The notes beneath the pieces were generated by a model. It had not been told where the DNA came from and made no database searches. It worked only from the letters and a program-made list of their open reading frames with translations. A DNA stretch of 64,000 bases from a virus, in IMG/VR virus record IMGVR_UViG_3300031801_000798, positions 1 through 64,000 of that record; one strand, given 5' to 3'. A program made the position numbers and the translations under genes. Shown one piece after another: positions 49,682 through 57,064 of the stretch (its first letter is position 1; every line of letters starts with the position of its first letter).

Positions 49682-50504
49682 TAGTAATCTCCTCTTTAAA
49701 TTTAAGTTGAATTTCTTGATGACATCCCCGCACTGTGGAAAAATCCATATCTTTCAAACTCGGGGAATTACCGCTCAGATAAAAACTGTTCAATTCTTCA
49801 AGACTGACGCCAAATTTTTGGCCCGACTTATTTTCAGACGAACCTACTAAATTCAATGGAGTATTTACCAGCACGCTTTTCTTGAGTGACGACATGTTTT
49901 CTGAAAAATCAGAAATATGCGGCAGCGCCCTGCCTTCTAGGGCATTCGGTGTGTCAAAAGTGTAGTTGGAAAGAACATTCAGCACTAAATCTTTAGCAAG
50001 AATATGTCCGTCAACTGAAAATGGATAAGCGAAATTGGTGTAAGGTGGCAAGGATCTCCAATTCCAAACCAAATACGTATCATTAATTAAAGTTGCTTTC
50101 TCAGGCAGCACACAGGGCCTGTCTAAATACTCGTTCTGTATAATTGTGTTGGCTCCAAGTCTTAATGACAAGCAAAAAATGTCTTCTTTGTCAAAAAGTT
50201 CTGTTATACTGTCATGATCGACTTCTATCTCCTTGTACAAGATGTTATCATCCACGAAAAAACAGACTAGATCACCTCCCTTCTTAACAAGGTTAATGGT
50301 GTCTTCTTGAAAGTCCGACTCTTCTGTCCAGATTAGGGAAGGATATTTCTTTGACAGTTTTTCATATCCAGTCTTAAACCTATCGTCAGAGTAGTCGTAC
50401 AGAATATTTATGTCAAATATCCCCCCATCATTCTCGATTAGACTAGTCAATAGAAAATCTAATTGACAAGCTCTGTCTTTCGAAAAAATGATTGTTGAAA
50501 TCAC
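49665..50504 (-). CDS. Putative glycosyltransferase, dispersed family member C (GTG start)
   Basis: The third member of the dispersed family (279 residues): LLTSLIEN, FDINILY, VDDNILY with the acidic DDN, SLRLGANTIIQN and FAYPFSVDG. GTG at 50504 with AAGGAAG five bases upstream aligns its N-terminus with the paralogues. Its closest match in the window appears to be the copy at 39698. It stands apart from the main glycan island, next to the sulfotransferase and GT4 module. Function inferred. Confidence 0.6.
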   Translation of the reverse strand: MISTIIFSKDRACQLDFLLTSLIENDGGIFDINILYDYSDDRFKTGYEKLSKKYPSLIWTEESDFQEDTINLVKKGGDLVCFFVDDNILYKEIEVDHDSITELFDKEDIFCLSLRLGANTIIQNEYLDRPCVLPEKATLINDTYLVWNWRSLPPYTNFAYPFSVDGHILAKDLVLNVLSNYTFDTPNALEGRALPHISDFSENMSSLKKSVLVNTPLNLVGSSENKSGQKFGVSLEELNSFYLSGNSPSLKDMDFSTVRGCHQEIQLKFKEEITNVRSI

Positions 50505-50526
50505 GTTTGCTTCCTTGTTTTTTGGA

Positions 50527-50724
50527 TCAATGGACGCCAGACGCTGATGGGGCGTTAAAATTTTCTTGTTGCTTTACAAGCCCCTCTAAATCCTTGATAA
50601 GTCTTTCTTCTTTGTGCTGGATAAGATCCAGCCTTTTTTCAATCCTCTTGAGATTTTTTATAAGTCCTTTTCTTTCCTCATTTATATTGTCAAGCCATTT
50701 GTACGTATTTTTAAGGCTCCTCAT
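50527..50724 (-). CDS. Small coiled-coil protein
   Basis: The 65-residue protein is almost entirely helix with heptad-like hydrophobics (TYKWLDNINEERKGLIKNL then RIEKRLDLIQHKEERLIKDL). The start overlaps the stop of the previous gene as TAATG. It likely forms a coiled coil, perhaps a scaffold or chaperone for the neighbouring basic protein. Unknown family. Confidence 0.6.
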   Translation of the reverse strand: MRSLKNTYKWLDNINEERKGLIKNLKRIEKRLDLIQHKEERLIKDLEGLVKQQENFNAPSASGVH

Positions 50725-51248
50725 TACTTCTTACCCTTTTTCTTCTCGAATGGGTTGTCTTTTTTCTTTTTCTTGTCCTTATCCTTGCCATTCTTCTCTT
50801 TGTCTTTGTCTTTGTCTTTACCGTTCTTCTCCTCGTCGTCCTTATCGTGCATAAAGGCGTCATTTTCTTCTACGGGAAGGCACTTGCCATTTTTTGCAAC
50901 ATATCCATTATTGCAGTTCGGCGGATAGCCAGCCTTATCATCGGCATGTGACTCAGCGGCCCTGTTTAAAATGTGATCTGACATTATTTCTCCTCTTGAT
51001 TTTTTTACGAAAGTTAAAATTCTACCATTTTTTCTATACACACCCTTTCTTGCAAAGTAAAAAAGTTCGCTAGTTCTAGGGTCTTTGTATACAAAAATTG
51101 CACCGGAAGATTTGCCCTTATTTTTCCACTGGTTGTGGCAAAAGGCTACTCTTTGTTTTTGTTCTGGGAAACTTTTTTGAGATTCGTTGCTTGACATGCA
51201 TCTTTGGACAAATTTACTTTGTTGTTCTCCTGTTTTTGGCGAAGGCAT
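50724..51248 (-). CDS. Phage protein with a Lys/Asp-rich repeat tail
   Basis: ATG at 51248 has GGAG six bases upstream and is preferred over ATG 51275 (no RBS). The 174-residue protein begins PSPKTGEQQSKFVQRCMSSN and continues FPEQKQRVAFCHNQW, a pattern common in tailed-phage proteins. The last 40 residues are a Lys/Asp/Glu-rich low-complexity tail (DKDKDKEKNGKDKDKKKKK). The tail could bind nucleic acid. Function not established. Confidence 0.65.
   Translation of the reverse strand: MPSPKTGEQQSKFVQRCMSSNESQKSFPEQKQRVAFCHNQWKNKGKSSGAIFVYKDPRTSELFYFARKGVYRKNGRILTFVKKSRGEIMSDHILNRAAESHADDKAGYPPNCNNGYVAKNGKCLPVEENDAFMHDKDDEEKNGKDKDKDKEKNGKDKDKKKKKDNPFEKKKGKK
50741..50832 (-). repeat. Low-complexity coding repeat (Lys/Asp codons)
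   Basis: Tandem TTTGTC units and other short runs on the plus strand correspond to the DKDKDK-type tail of the gene at 50724-51248. It is in-frame coding sequence, not an independent element. Confidence 0.6.
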
Positions 51249-51294
51249 TCTTGTCTCCTCTGTTCTAACATCCATTTTGGTGGGCCATTATGAA

Positions 51295-51915
51295 TTACTC
51301 TATAATTTGGCATTTGAGGATAAGATCTGAAAATTTTTCGTGAAAGTCTGACCTTTGTCTCTCGTAAACTAGATTGCCAAAGTTTCTTGCCCTCTTAAGG
51401 GCTGTTGTTTTGTGTTTCACCTTGTCAAAAGCATCTTCTGCGACAACACGACAGTAATCTTCCCCTAAAAAGTCCAAAATAAGTTCCATTGTATCGCAAC
51501 CATAGTCTAGGAGGTCTTCATATCTCACTGTTAAGAAATTTGGTATCAGATCAGCGCCGCCTAGCCATTTTTCCTTATGGAGGTAGTAGGACTGGCTCGC
51601 TATCTTGATGTTTTCTGCTGTTTGTGGACAATCAATGAATTCGAACAGTGAATACAAAGTATCAACTGGATTTCTGTGCAAATAGATAACATGGGAAAAC
51701 TTTTCGGGTTCTAGTCCATCTTCTAGTAATTTAATTCGCCCTGAATCCGTTACAAATTCATAATCGTGGTGATGAACGCCCCAAGGGTCTCTTTTGGAGT
51801 CATACCACGGCAAGATATGCCCCTGTCTTGACACTCTTGGGCGATCCGTACACAATTCTATCACTCTCATGAGCCAGTGACATCCAGATCTTGGAAAAGA
51901 AATCAAGTTAACCAT
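51295..51915 (-). CDS. Sulfotransferase
   Basis: The 206-residue protein has the 5'-phosphosulfate-binding FPRSGCHWL at about 7-15 and a 3'-phosphate block YLHRNPVDTLYSLFEF near residue 75-95, the two signatures of PAPS-dependent sulfotransferases. It would transfer sulfate to a carbohydrate or protein hydroxyl. It directly follows a GT4 and an exostosin-like gene, and its start overlaps the GT4 stop by eight bases, so sulfation of a glycan is the natural reading. No membrane segment is visible. Confidence 0.85.
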   Translation of the reverse strand: MVNLISFPRSGCHWLMRVIELCTDRPRVSRQGHILPWYDSKRDPWGVHHHDYEFVTDSGRIKLLEDGLEPEKFSHVIYLHRNPVDTLYSLFEFIDCPQTAENIKIASQSYYLHKEKWLGGADLIPNFLTVRYEDLLDYGCDTMELILDFLGEDYCRVVAEDAFDKVKHKTTALKRARNFGNLVYERQRSDFHEKFSDLILKCQIIE

Positions 51916-53005
51916 TATAAAGGCTTCCGATTATTTTATCAGCAGTATTTTCCCAAGAATATTTTTTTGCCGTATCAATTCCAGAGGTATTAACGGACAA
52001 ATTTCCAGATTTTTTGAGTTCGTGTATTTCCCTAAAATTTTTCACGAGAGAGTGAAATTGTTTATCTCCTAAACTACCCCACTGACCTTGATGGAAGAAC
52101 CATTTACCGTCGTAGGCACTCTCAAGCTTATCTATCTTGATCAACCTGCAATTTTCTTCACTGCAAAATTCTGTGTGTGCAGAATAATTCGTAGCAATTA
52201 CGTGTTTTCCGCAACTCATCATTTCTAATAATTCTAAGTTCCATCCTTCTGCTCTGGATGGAAAAACTCCGCAATCAGTTTGTCTCATAATATTATACAC
52301 ATCTTTTTGGCTTTGCTGACGAGGAATCAGCCTTATCTTATCACCCAATCTAGACCTCTTGTAGAGATCTGCCCATTCCTTTGACTCTTCCCCAGAGAGA
52401 AATGGATTGTCGCACATCATCCACAATTCCACGTTGTCTTCTCGATTAAAAGCTTCGTTGAAAGCTTTGGCTATAACGTCATGGCCTTTTCTTATTTCCC
52501 ATTTGCCACAATTGAAGAAAATTGTTTCAGTTCTATTGGAAAGTGTCTCAGCAAAAATACCACGGTCAACCCCAAGCGGCACAACATGAATATTATCGCA
52601 TAATGTGGTATTTTGAAGTATCTGCTTCATGCAGGATTTTAATATAACTTCTTTTGCCCATTTTGAGCAAACAAAGATCTTGTCCAGAGAAAGTAGGTGA
52701 TGTTGCTCCTCTCGCGTGAAACTGTCTAGTTCAAAGATGGGAAATCCTACATGAATACCCTTTCCTACAAATTGACTCATGTTGTTTTGATGCCAAATTC
52801 TAATACAGGATGCGTCAAAATTTGGGAGGCTGGAGTTGTTTACGCACTCGGTCAGAAGGTCGAGAGAATCATCTGGAAAGTTGGGCTGACCTATTACAAA
52901 CAAGGATATCCTGTGATCTGCTTGGCTAAGGGCTTTTACCACATTTAGGCCAACAATTCCGTATCCCAATTGATTAATTGGGGATATGATATTGATGTGT
53001 TTCAT
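51908..53005 (-). CDS. GT4 family glycosyltransferase
   Basis: The 365-residue protein has SPINQLGYGIVGLN at the N-terminus, FNCGKWEIRKGHDVIAKAF in the donor domain, and SRAEGWNLELLEMMSCGKHV, whose two glutamates form an intact EX7E. It transfers a sugar from an NDP-sugar with retention. It follows the exostosin-like gene (ATGA) and leads into the sulfotransferase. An exact GTGTATAATA 10-mer lies inside its coding sequence at 52291-52300 and may be incidental. Confidence 0.9.
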   Translation of the reverse strand: MKHINIISPINQLGYGIVGLNVVKALSQADHRISLFVIGQPNFPDDSLDLLTECVNNSSLPNFDASCIRIWHQNNMSQFVGKGIHVGFPIFELDSFTREEQHHLLSLDKIFVCSKWAKEVILKSCMKQILQNTTLCDNIHVVPLGVDRGIFAETLSNRTETIFFNCGKWEIRKGHDVIAKAFNEAFNREDNVELWMMCDNPFLSGEESKEWADLYKRSRLGDKIRLIPRQQSQKDVYNIMRQTDCGVFPSRAEGWNLELLEMMSCGKHVIATNYSAHTEFCSEENCRLIKIDKLESAYDGKWFFHQGQWGSLGDKQFHSLVKNFREIHELKKSGNLSVNTSGIDTAKKYSWENTADKIIGSLYNG

Positions 53006-53973
53006 ATAGACTCTGTTTGTTGCGTAAGCTTTCTTGCTGACTCAATCTCATTTTTCCAGTATGACAAATCGGCCACGTCTAGGTTTTCCATCTTGGGTTT
53101 GATGATCTCATCATACTTACTTTTCAGGTTGTCTAAAACTATATCAGCCAAACTATTAACCACAAGGATTGGTAAATCTGATAGATATCTCATCGTCGGA
53201 GAGTTCAAAACTATTGGCACAACCCCAAGATAAATGCATTCCAGTATACGGTATGTATCTACACCGTTGCCTTCTGGACATAGACAATAAACATGTTCAG
53301 ATAGTTCGTTCAAGTATTCCTTGAAATCTTTAGCTTCTTCTACAACCGTGATCCAAGGAAAATTTGCAGCCTGAAAATACTGTTTTACTTGCTGCCTTTC
53401 AACTGTATAGTTTTGCCAATTTATATACAGTATATTTTTTTTGTCTTCGAAGGAATGCTTTGTTGCGTTATCTACGTCGTCGCTCGCATCTTTTCCAATG
53501 CCGATTGGAATCCCTTGTATTCTATCATCTAATAGGAGTGGGTTGACTAGGAACCACTTCACGACGTTATCAGGAATCGATGGTATCGTTGCCCTAGTGA
53601 ATGAATAGCACTTAATCGAATACATGTCCTCTAGGACACAGTTGTCGGGATCACACCTTGGTGAGATAACCAAGGGATTGTATCCCTGCTCTAGTATGTG
53701 GTTTTCCACAAAAGGAATCCACCTGAGCATGTCTTTTGCAACAGGATGCTGCTCTTGATAAGCCAATCCGTAATCACTGAAGGCACTAATAACGACATAT
53801 TTATTTTCTGTGTCATTGCACTTTCTAAAGAAGTCGGGAATATGTTCTATGTTGCAGTAGACCACTCCCTCGTCTGGTATGGAATCGTCAGCGTGATCAT
53901 GCTCGTAGTTGCAATCACCCAAATCCATCCAAGATTTTACGTTGATGTAATTTTCTCTTTTTACTTGTTTCAT
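53002..53973 (-). CDS. Exostosin-like glycosyltransferase
   Basis: From ATG 53973 (the GTG at 53982 is less likely) the protein has 323 residues. The C-terminal half contains YCLCPEGNGVDTYRILECI then GVVPIVL, a donor-site block like those of exostosin-type GT-B transferases, with EC replacing the usual EA. The N-terminal half resembles the gene at 9182-10228 in general layout. It probably acts on the same glycan as the GT4 and sulfotransferase downstream. Confidence 0.7.
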   Translation of the reverse strand: MKQVKRENYINVKSWMDLGDCNYEHDHADDSIPDEGVVYCNIEHIPDFFRKCNDTENKYVVISAFSDYGLAYQEQHPVAKDMLRWIPFVENHILEQGYNPLVISPRCDPDNCVLEDMYSIKCYSFTRATIPSIPDNVVKWFLVNPLLLDDRIQGIPIGIGKDASDDVDNATKHSFEDKKNILYINWQNYTVERQQVKQYFQAANFPWITVVEEAKDFKEYLNELSEHVYCLCPEGNGVDTYRILECIYLGVVPIVLNSPTMRYLSDLPILVVNSLADIVLDNLKSKYDEIIKPKMENLDVADLSYWKNEIESARKLTQQTESI

Positions 53974-54030
53974 AGTTCTCACTCGGTCAGGGGTTAGGCG
54001 TAATCAGCGGGAAAGGTTAAGCAGGACAAA

Positions 54031-54061
54031 ATAAAAAAGGAGCAATAATTACTTACTGCTC
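54031..54061 (-). terminator. Rho-independent terminator
   Basis: Minus-strand 9-bp stem GAGCAGTAA/TTATTGCTC (one G-T) with a GTAA loop, then CTTTTTTATTTT. It begins directly after the stop of the 54062-54265 gene and ends about 58 bases before the exostosin-like start. Confidence 0.82.
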
Positions 54062-54265
54062 TTACTTAAAGTGTTGTTTGACGAATTCCCACTCTGTATT
54101 ATTGTATATCTCCTTCACGCAGGAGCCTAAGAATGGGTGCGCTTTTTTAGCTTCCATATACAGCATATGAAAATGGGGTTGAAAAGACTCAACTGGTCCG
54201 TTCAACCCCTTATTTTCAATGTAATCGCAAATTATATGGGTAGCCCTATTAGGGAATTCGTTCAT
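54062..54265 (-). CDS. Small protein of unknown function
   Basis: A 67-residue protein with helical and aromatic content (HFHMLYMEAKKAHPF) and no recognised domain. It starts with TAATG from the previous small gene and ends at the terminator, so it closes a transcription unit. Function unknown. Confidence 0.55.
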   Translation of the reverse strand: MNEFPNRATHIICDYIENKGLNGPVESFQPHFHMLYMEAKKAHPFLGSCVKEIYNNTEWEFVKQHFK

Positions 54266-54456
54266 TATAATTTGGATGCCTGTTTAAGACAACTAACAGA
54301 GTGTTCATAATCTTCTAAAGCTTTAATAGCTTCTTCTACGATGTTTGAATGATCGCCAATAGCAACCACGGCAGAGGAAGTGTATAATTCATATCTGACA
54401 AGAGCCTCCTCTTTCTTAGCTTCAAAATGTGCGCGTACAGCTTTTACTACAGACAT
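54265..54456 (-). CDS. Small helical protein of unknown function
   Basis: A 63-residue protein, mostly alpha-helical (KAVRAHFEAKKEEALVRYEL, then IVEEAIKALEDYEHSVSCL), possibly a coiled coil. The next gene overlaps it as TAATG. No family recognised. Confidence 0.55.
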   Translation of the reverse strand: MSVVKAVRAHFEAKKEEALVRYELYTSSAVVAIGDHSNIVEEAIKALEDYEHSVSCLKQASKL

Positions 54457-54480
54457 TTAACCCTCCACTATCTTTATCCA

Positions 54481-54660
54481 TTATTTAATCCAGTTCGGGG
54501 GCCTATCCCATACAAAAAAACAAATGGACAACCACAACAGCAATTCTGTTTCGTATGCTGGTTGGAAGCCATTAAATAGTTGAAAACTGACCGCCCCAAG
54601 ACAAGCGATATGACCACATATTCTAAAATTAAGACGAAGTCCTAAGTCAAGTCTAGACAC
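54481..54660 (-). CDS. Small hydrophobic protein (GTG start)
   Basis: The frame is open from 54720, but the likely start is GTG 54660, which overlaps the Fe-S carrier stop by eight bases and has GGAG seven bases upstream. The 59-residue product has hydrophobic stretches (HIACLGAVSFQLFNGF and LLLWLSICFFVW), so one or two membrane segments. Position after IscA suggests a linked role, but nothing proves it. Confidence 0.52.
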   Translation of the reverse strand: MSRLDLGLRLNFRICGHIACLGAVSFQLFNGFQPAYETELLLWLSICFFVWDRPPNWIK

Positions 54661-54988
54661 TAAAACTCTCCCCGCAGCCACAACTCTTGGTTGCGTTAGG
54701 GTTGTTAAAAGAGAACCCACGTTTAGATAAGTCTTCTATCCATTCGATAGTAGTACCATCAATGAATAACTCAGCTTTCTTTTCAACTATCACAGTCAAC
54801 CCATCTTGCTCATACTTGTTATGAGTTTTTTCTGAATACTCTGTTTCTTCTACGAACCCCAACTTGTATTCAAAGCCAGAGCATCCTCCACCAGCAACGC
54901 CAACCCGTAGCAACCTGTTGGTTGCCTCGGGAAGGTCTTGCATCACTCGTTTAACTTCTTTGACTGCTTTCTCTGTCAGAGTTATCAC
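54653..54988 (-). CDS. A-type iron-sulfur carrier (IscA/ErpA/HesB family)
   Basis: This 111-residue protein has the family cysteines C36 (GGGCSGF), C103 and C105 (SCGCGESF), and the intervening pattern expected for Fe-S scaffold or carrier proteins. It starts at GTG, which overlaps the DUF1501 stop as GTGA and has AAGG seven bases upstream, so it is made with that protein. It would deliver or hold [2Fe-2S]/[4Fe-4S] clusters, perhaps for the Cas4-like nuclease or host enzymes. Confidence 0.88.
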   Translation of the reverse strand: MITLTEKAVKEVKRVMQDLPEATNRLLRVGVAGGGCSGFEYKLGFVEETEYSEKTHNKYEQDGLTVIVEKKAELFIDGTTIEWIEDLSKRGFSFNNPNATKSCGCGESFSV

Positions 54989-56223
54989 AGGATTACCTTT
55001 GCATCGCTCTCTACGAAATACCTTGGACGGCCAGCGAAATCAATCTTCTGCAATTGAGGATCAATACCGAAGTGAGAGAACAGAGTTGCAGTAACATCTT
55101 TCGGCCCAAAGGGTTCACTCTTGGGGGTTTCTGCCTTAGCTGTAGACTCCCCAATTACCCTACCCATTTCAAAATCTCCACCGCTAAACATCAGTGGGCT
55201 AAGTTGCGCCCAGTGATCTCTACCAGCGTTCTTATTGACACGGTAGGTACGGCCAAATTCGCCAGTGACTACAAGCAGGACATTCTTGCTCATACCTTTA
55301 TCATACAGGTCATCAATAAAGGTAGACAGAGCATGGTCAAGTGGAGGCATTCTACCATTAAGGGACTTGGCGATGTTGCTATGCATATCCCAGCCTCCAT
55401 ACTGAATGGTTACGAACCTAGTGCCATTTTCAACTAGCCTACGGGCTAGAAGCATTTGCTCTCCCAGTCCCTTGCCATACTTTTTACGGTTGTCCTCTGG
55501 TTCCTTCTTAAGGTCGAAGGCTTCACTAGCCTTTCCTAGGATAAGACCAAAAGATTGCTTACGCAGGTCAGGCCAGATTTCCAGTTCGTTTTCAATCTTT
55601 AGCTTATCCAACCCACCAACTAAATCCCGACGTTGAAGAAAACGATTGTTCTCCACTCTTGACTTAAGGTTTTCAACGCCCTCACCGCTCGCTCCGTAAG
55701 GCTTATACTGGCCACCCAACCAAGCTGGACCGTCAAAAGAAATGCCATTAACCTTGACGTAGGAGGGCATACCGGTTGTAGGATGATTAGCTCCATACAC
55801 CGATGACATGATAGAACCGTATGAAGGTTCTTCCTGCATTGACTGTGGGGTATTGTCAGTCGAGTTATGTCCAGTCATTACCCAGTGAGTACCAGTTCTA
55901 TGGCTAGAGTTGCTATGAGCAAACGATCTAACTACAGAAATCTTATCACTCCTAGTAGCCAACTTAAGGAAGTTGCCGCCAAGGAGAAAGTCTCCGTTAG
56001 TCATAACCGAACCAGTAGTGGATCTTACCTCCACTGGAGCCATTGGCTTAGGGTCGAATGTCTCAACATGAGTTGCCCCACCACCCAGCCACAACCAGAC
56101 TACCGACTTTTCATTGTTGGGCAGGTTCTCTGCGTTGGCGTCTGTCAAACCCATAGAAGAAAGAGAGGCGCTAATGCCTCCAACCTTCATAAAGTCTCGT
56201 CGGTTGAATTGAATATCAAGCAT
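54985..56223 (-). CDS. Tat-exported DUF1501 family protein
   Basis: The 412-residue protein has a twin-arginine signal (FNRRDFMKVGG), a hydrophobic stretch and ANAE as a probable cleavage site. The mature part matches DUF1501 (sulfatase-like fold): VVWLWLGGGATHVETFD, RTGTHWVMTG, NVLLVVTGEFGRTYR and RDHWAQLSPLMFSGG. Such proteins are abundant in planctomycetes and of unknown enzymatic role; alkaline-phosphatase-like hydrolysis is possible. In a phage this is unexpected. It overlaps the previous gene by eight bases and the IscA gene by GTGA. Confidence 0.9.
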   Translation of the reverse strand: MLDIQFNRRDFMKVGGISASLSSMGLTDANAENLPNNEKSVVWLWLGGGATHVETFDPKPMAPVEVRSTTGSVMTNGDFLLGGNFLKLATRSDKISVVRSFAHSNSSHRTGTHWVMTGHNSTDNTPQSMQEEPSYGSIMSSVYGANHPTTGMPSYVKVNGISFDGPAWLGGQYKPYGASGEGVENLKSRVENNRFLQRRDLVGGLDKLKIENELEIWPDLRKQSFGLILGKASEAFDLKKEPEDNRKKYGKGLGEQMLLARRLVENGTRFVTIQYGGWDMHSNIAKSLNGRMPPLDHALSTFIDDLYDKGMSKNVLLVVTGEFGRTYRVNKNAGRDHWAQLSPLMFSGGDFEMGRVIGESTAKAETPKSEPFGPKDVTATLFSHFGIDPQLQKIDFAGRPRYFVESDAKVIL

Positions 56224-56473
56224 TAGGTGTCTCCTTCTCGTACCACTTTAAACGACTTGTTTTATAACGATTGGGGTCCGCTAACCCGCTGTCGAGTCTG
56301 TTCTCATCTGTTACATAGTAACCATGTTCATCTCCAATCACAACTTTATTTTCCTTGTTCAGTTCGCCTGTCTTCTCCATGTCTACCATAGATAGGTGAC
56401 TGCCATACCTCGTAGGATATTTATAACGCTCTGGCGTCTTGATAAGCCTTTTTTGTTTAATTAGCCGTACCAT
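56216..56473 (-). CDS. Small basic protein of unknown function
   Basis: The 85-residue protein starts KQKRLIKTPERYKYPTRYGS, is basic, and ends SRLKWYEKETPNA. It has no family. It is sandwiched by overlaps between the deoxyribosyltransferase-like gene (17 bases) and the DUF1501 gene (8 bases). Confidence 0.55.
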   Translation of the reverse strand: MVRLIKQKRLIKTPERYKYPTRYGSHLSMVDMEKTGELNKENKVVIGDEHGYYVTDENRLDSGLADPNRYKTSRLKWYEKETPNA

Positions 56474-57023
56474 CAGTTACTCCATATACTTTATCAAAGT
56501 CAAAAAATCTCCATCTGTCTAGATGGGCTACTTCTTCGTCAGAATCTATCTTCCTTAAGTAGGAAAGAAGATCGGCCCAATTGGAAAAGATTAGTTCATG
56601 GGGTATCACTCCGAATAGCCAGTTGGGTAGGTTGTCCTTGCCTTGGTCACACTTAATAAGAACAGGCTTCTTCTGAAAGATTGCCATAAATGCTTCGTGG
56701 TAAGATCCGCACATATGCACGTCAACATCCAAGCTCATAACGAGAAAATGTGCAATATCTACCATGCGTAAATCCACCGCGCAGATGGGCTTCATGATTT
56801 TGGCAACCTTGTTGTAGTTGCCTATTTCCTTGTAATAACGGATGACCTTGCGTGTGCTTTTGTCTTCAGGTGCAAAATCGCTAGGCTTGTTGCATGGGTT
56901 GTATACACCAATTCCTAGATCATACAGGTGTGGAGTTATCCACTCTCTCCATCCCTCACCACCATCAGGGACTCGATCCATAGCCCCACACAGATAACAA
57001 GTCATACTCTTTAATCTGTTCAT
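56457..57023 (-). CDS. Nucleoside 2-deoxyribosyltransferase-like protein
   Basis: ATG 57023 with GGAG six bases upstream is chosen over TTG 57035, which is inside the terminator T run. The 188-residue protein opens MTCYLCGAMDRVPDGGEGWR, has VYNPCNKPSD, and MCGSYHEAFMAIFQKKPVL, the catalytic Glu-bearing block of the deoxyribosyltransferase (NDT) fold. Members exchange bases on deoxynucleosides or cleave nucleoside bonds and occur in phages for nucleotide salvage or modified bases. Function by homology only. Confidence 0.72.
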   Translation of the reverse strand: MNRLKSMTCYLCGAMDRVPDGGEGWREWITPHLYDLGIGVYNPCNKPSDFAPEDKSTRKVIRYYKEIGNYNKVAKIMKPICAVDLRMVDIAHFLVMSLDVDVHMCGSYHEAFMAIFQKKPVLIKCDQGKDNLPNWLFGVIPHELIFSNWADLLSYLRKIDSDEEVAHLDRWRFFDFDKVYGVTDGTAN

Positions 57024-57033
57024 TTTCGTCTCC

Positions 57034-57058
57034 AAAAAAACCCCCCCTTTTGGGGGGG
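57034..57058 (-). terminator. Rho-independent terminator between 57065 and the deoxyribosyltransferase-like gene
   Basis: Minus-strand C7-A4-G7 hairpin followed by T7. It lies six bases past the stop of the gene at 57065 and its T run abuts the RBS GGAG of the next gene. Confidence 0.9.
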
Positions 57059-57064
57059 CACCTG

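Noticed and set aside
50741-50832. Lys/Asp repeat as a mobile or satellite element
   Set aside because: It is in-frame coding for a low-complexity protein tail.
52291-52300. GTGTATAATA inside a GT4 coding sequence as a definite promoter
   Set aside because: It lies in ordinary coding sequence about 375 bases before the next start; chance is plausible, so it is mentioned only in the promoter finding.
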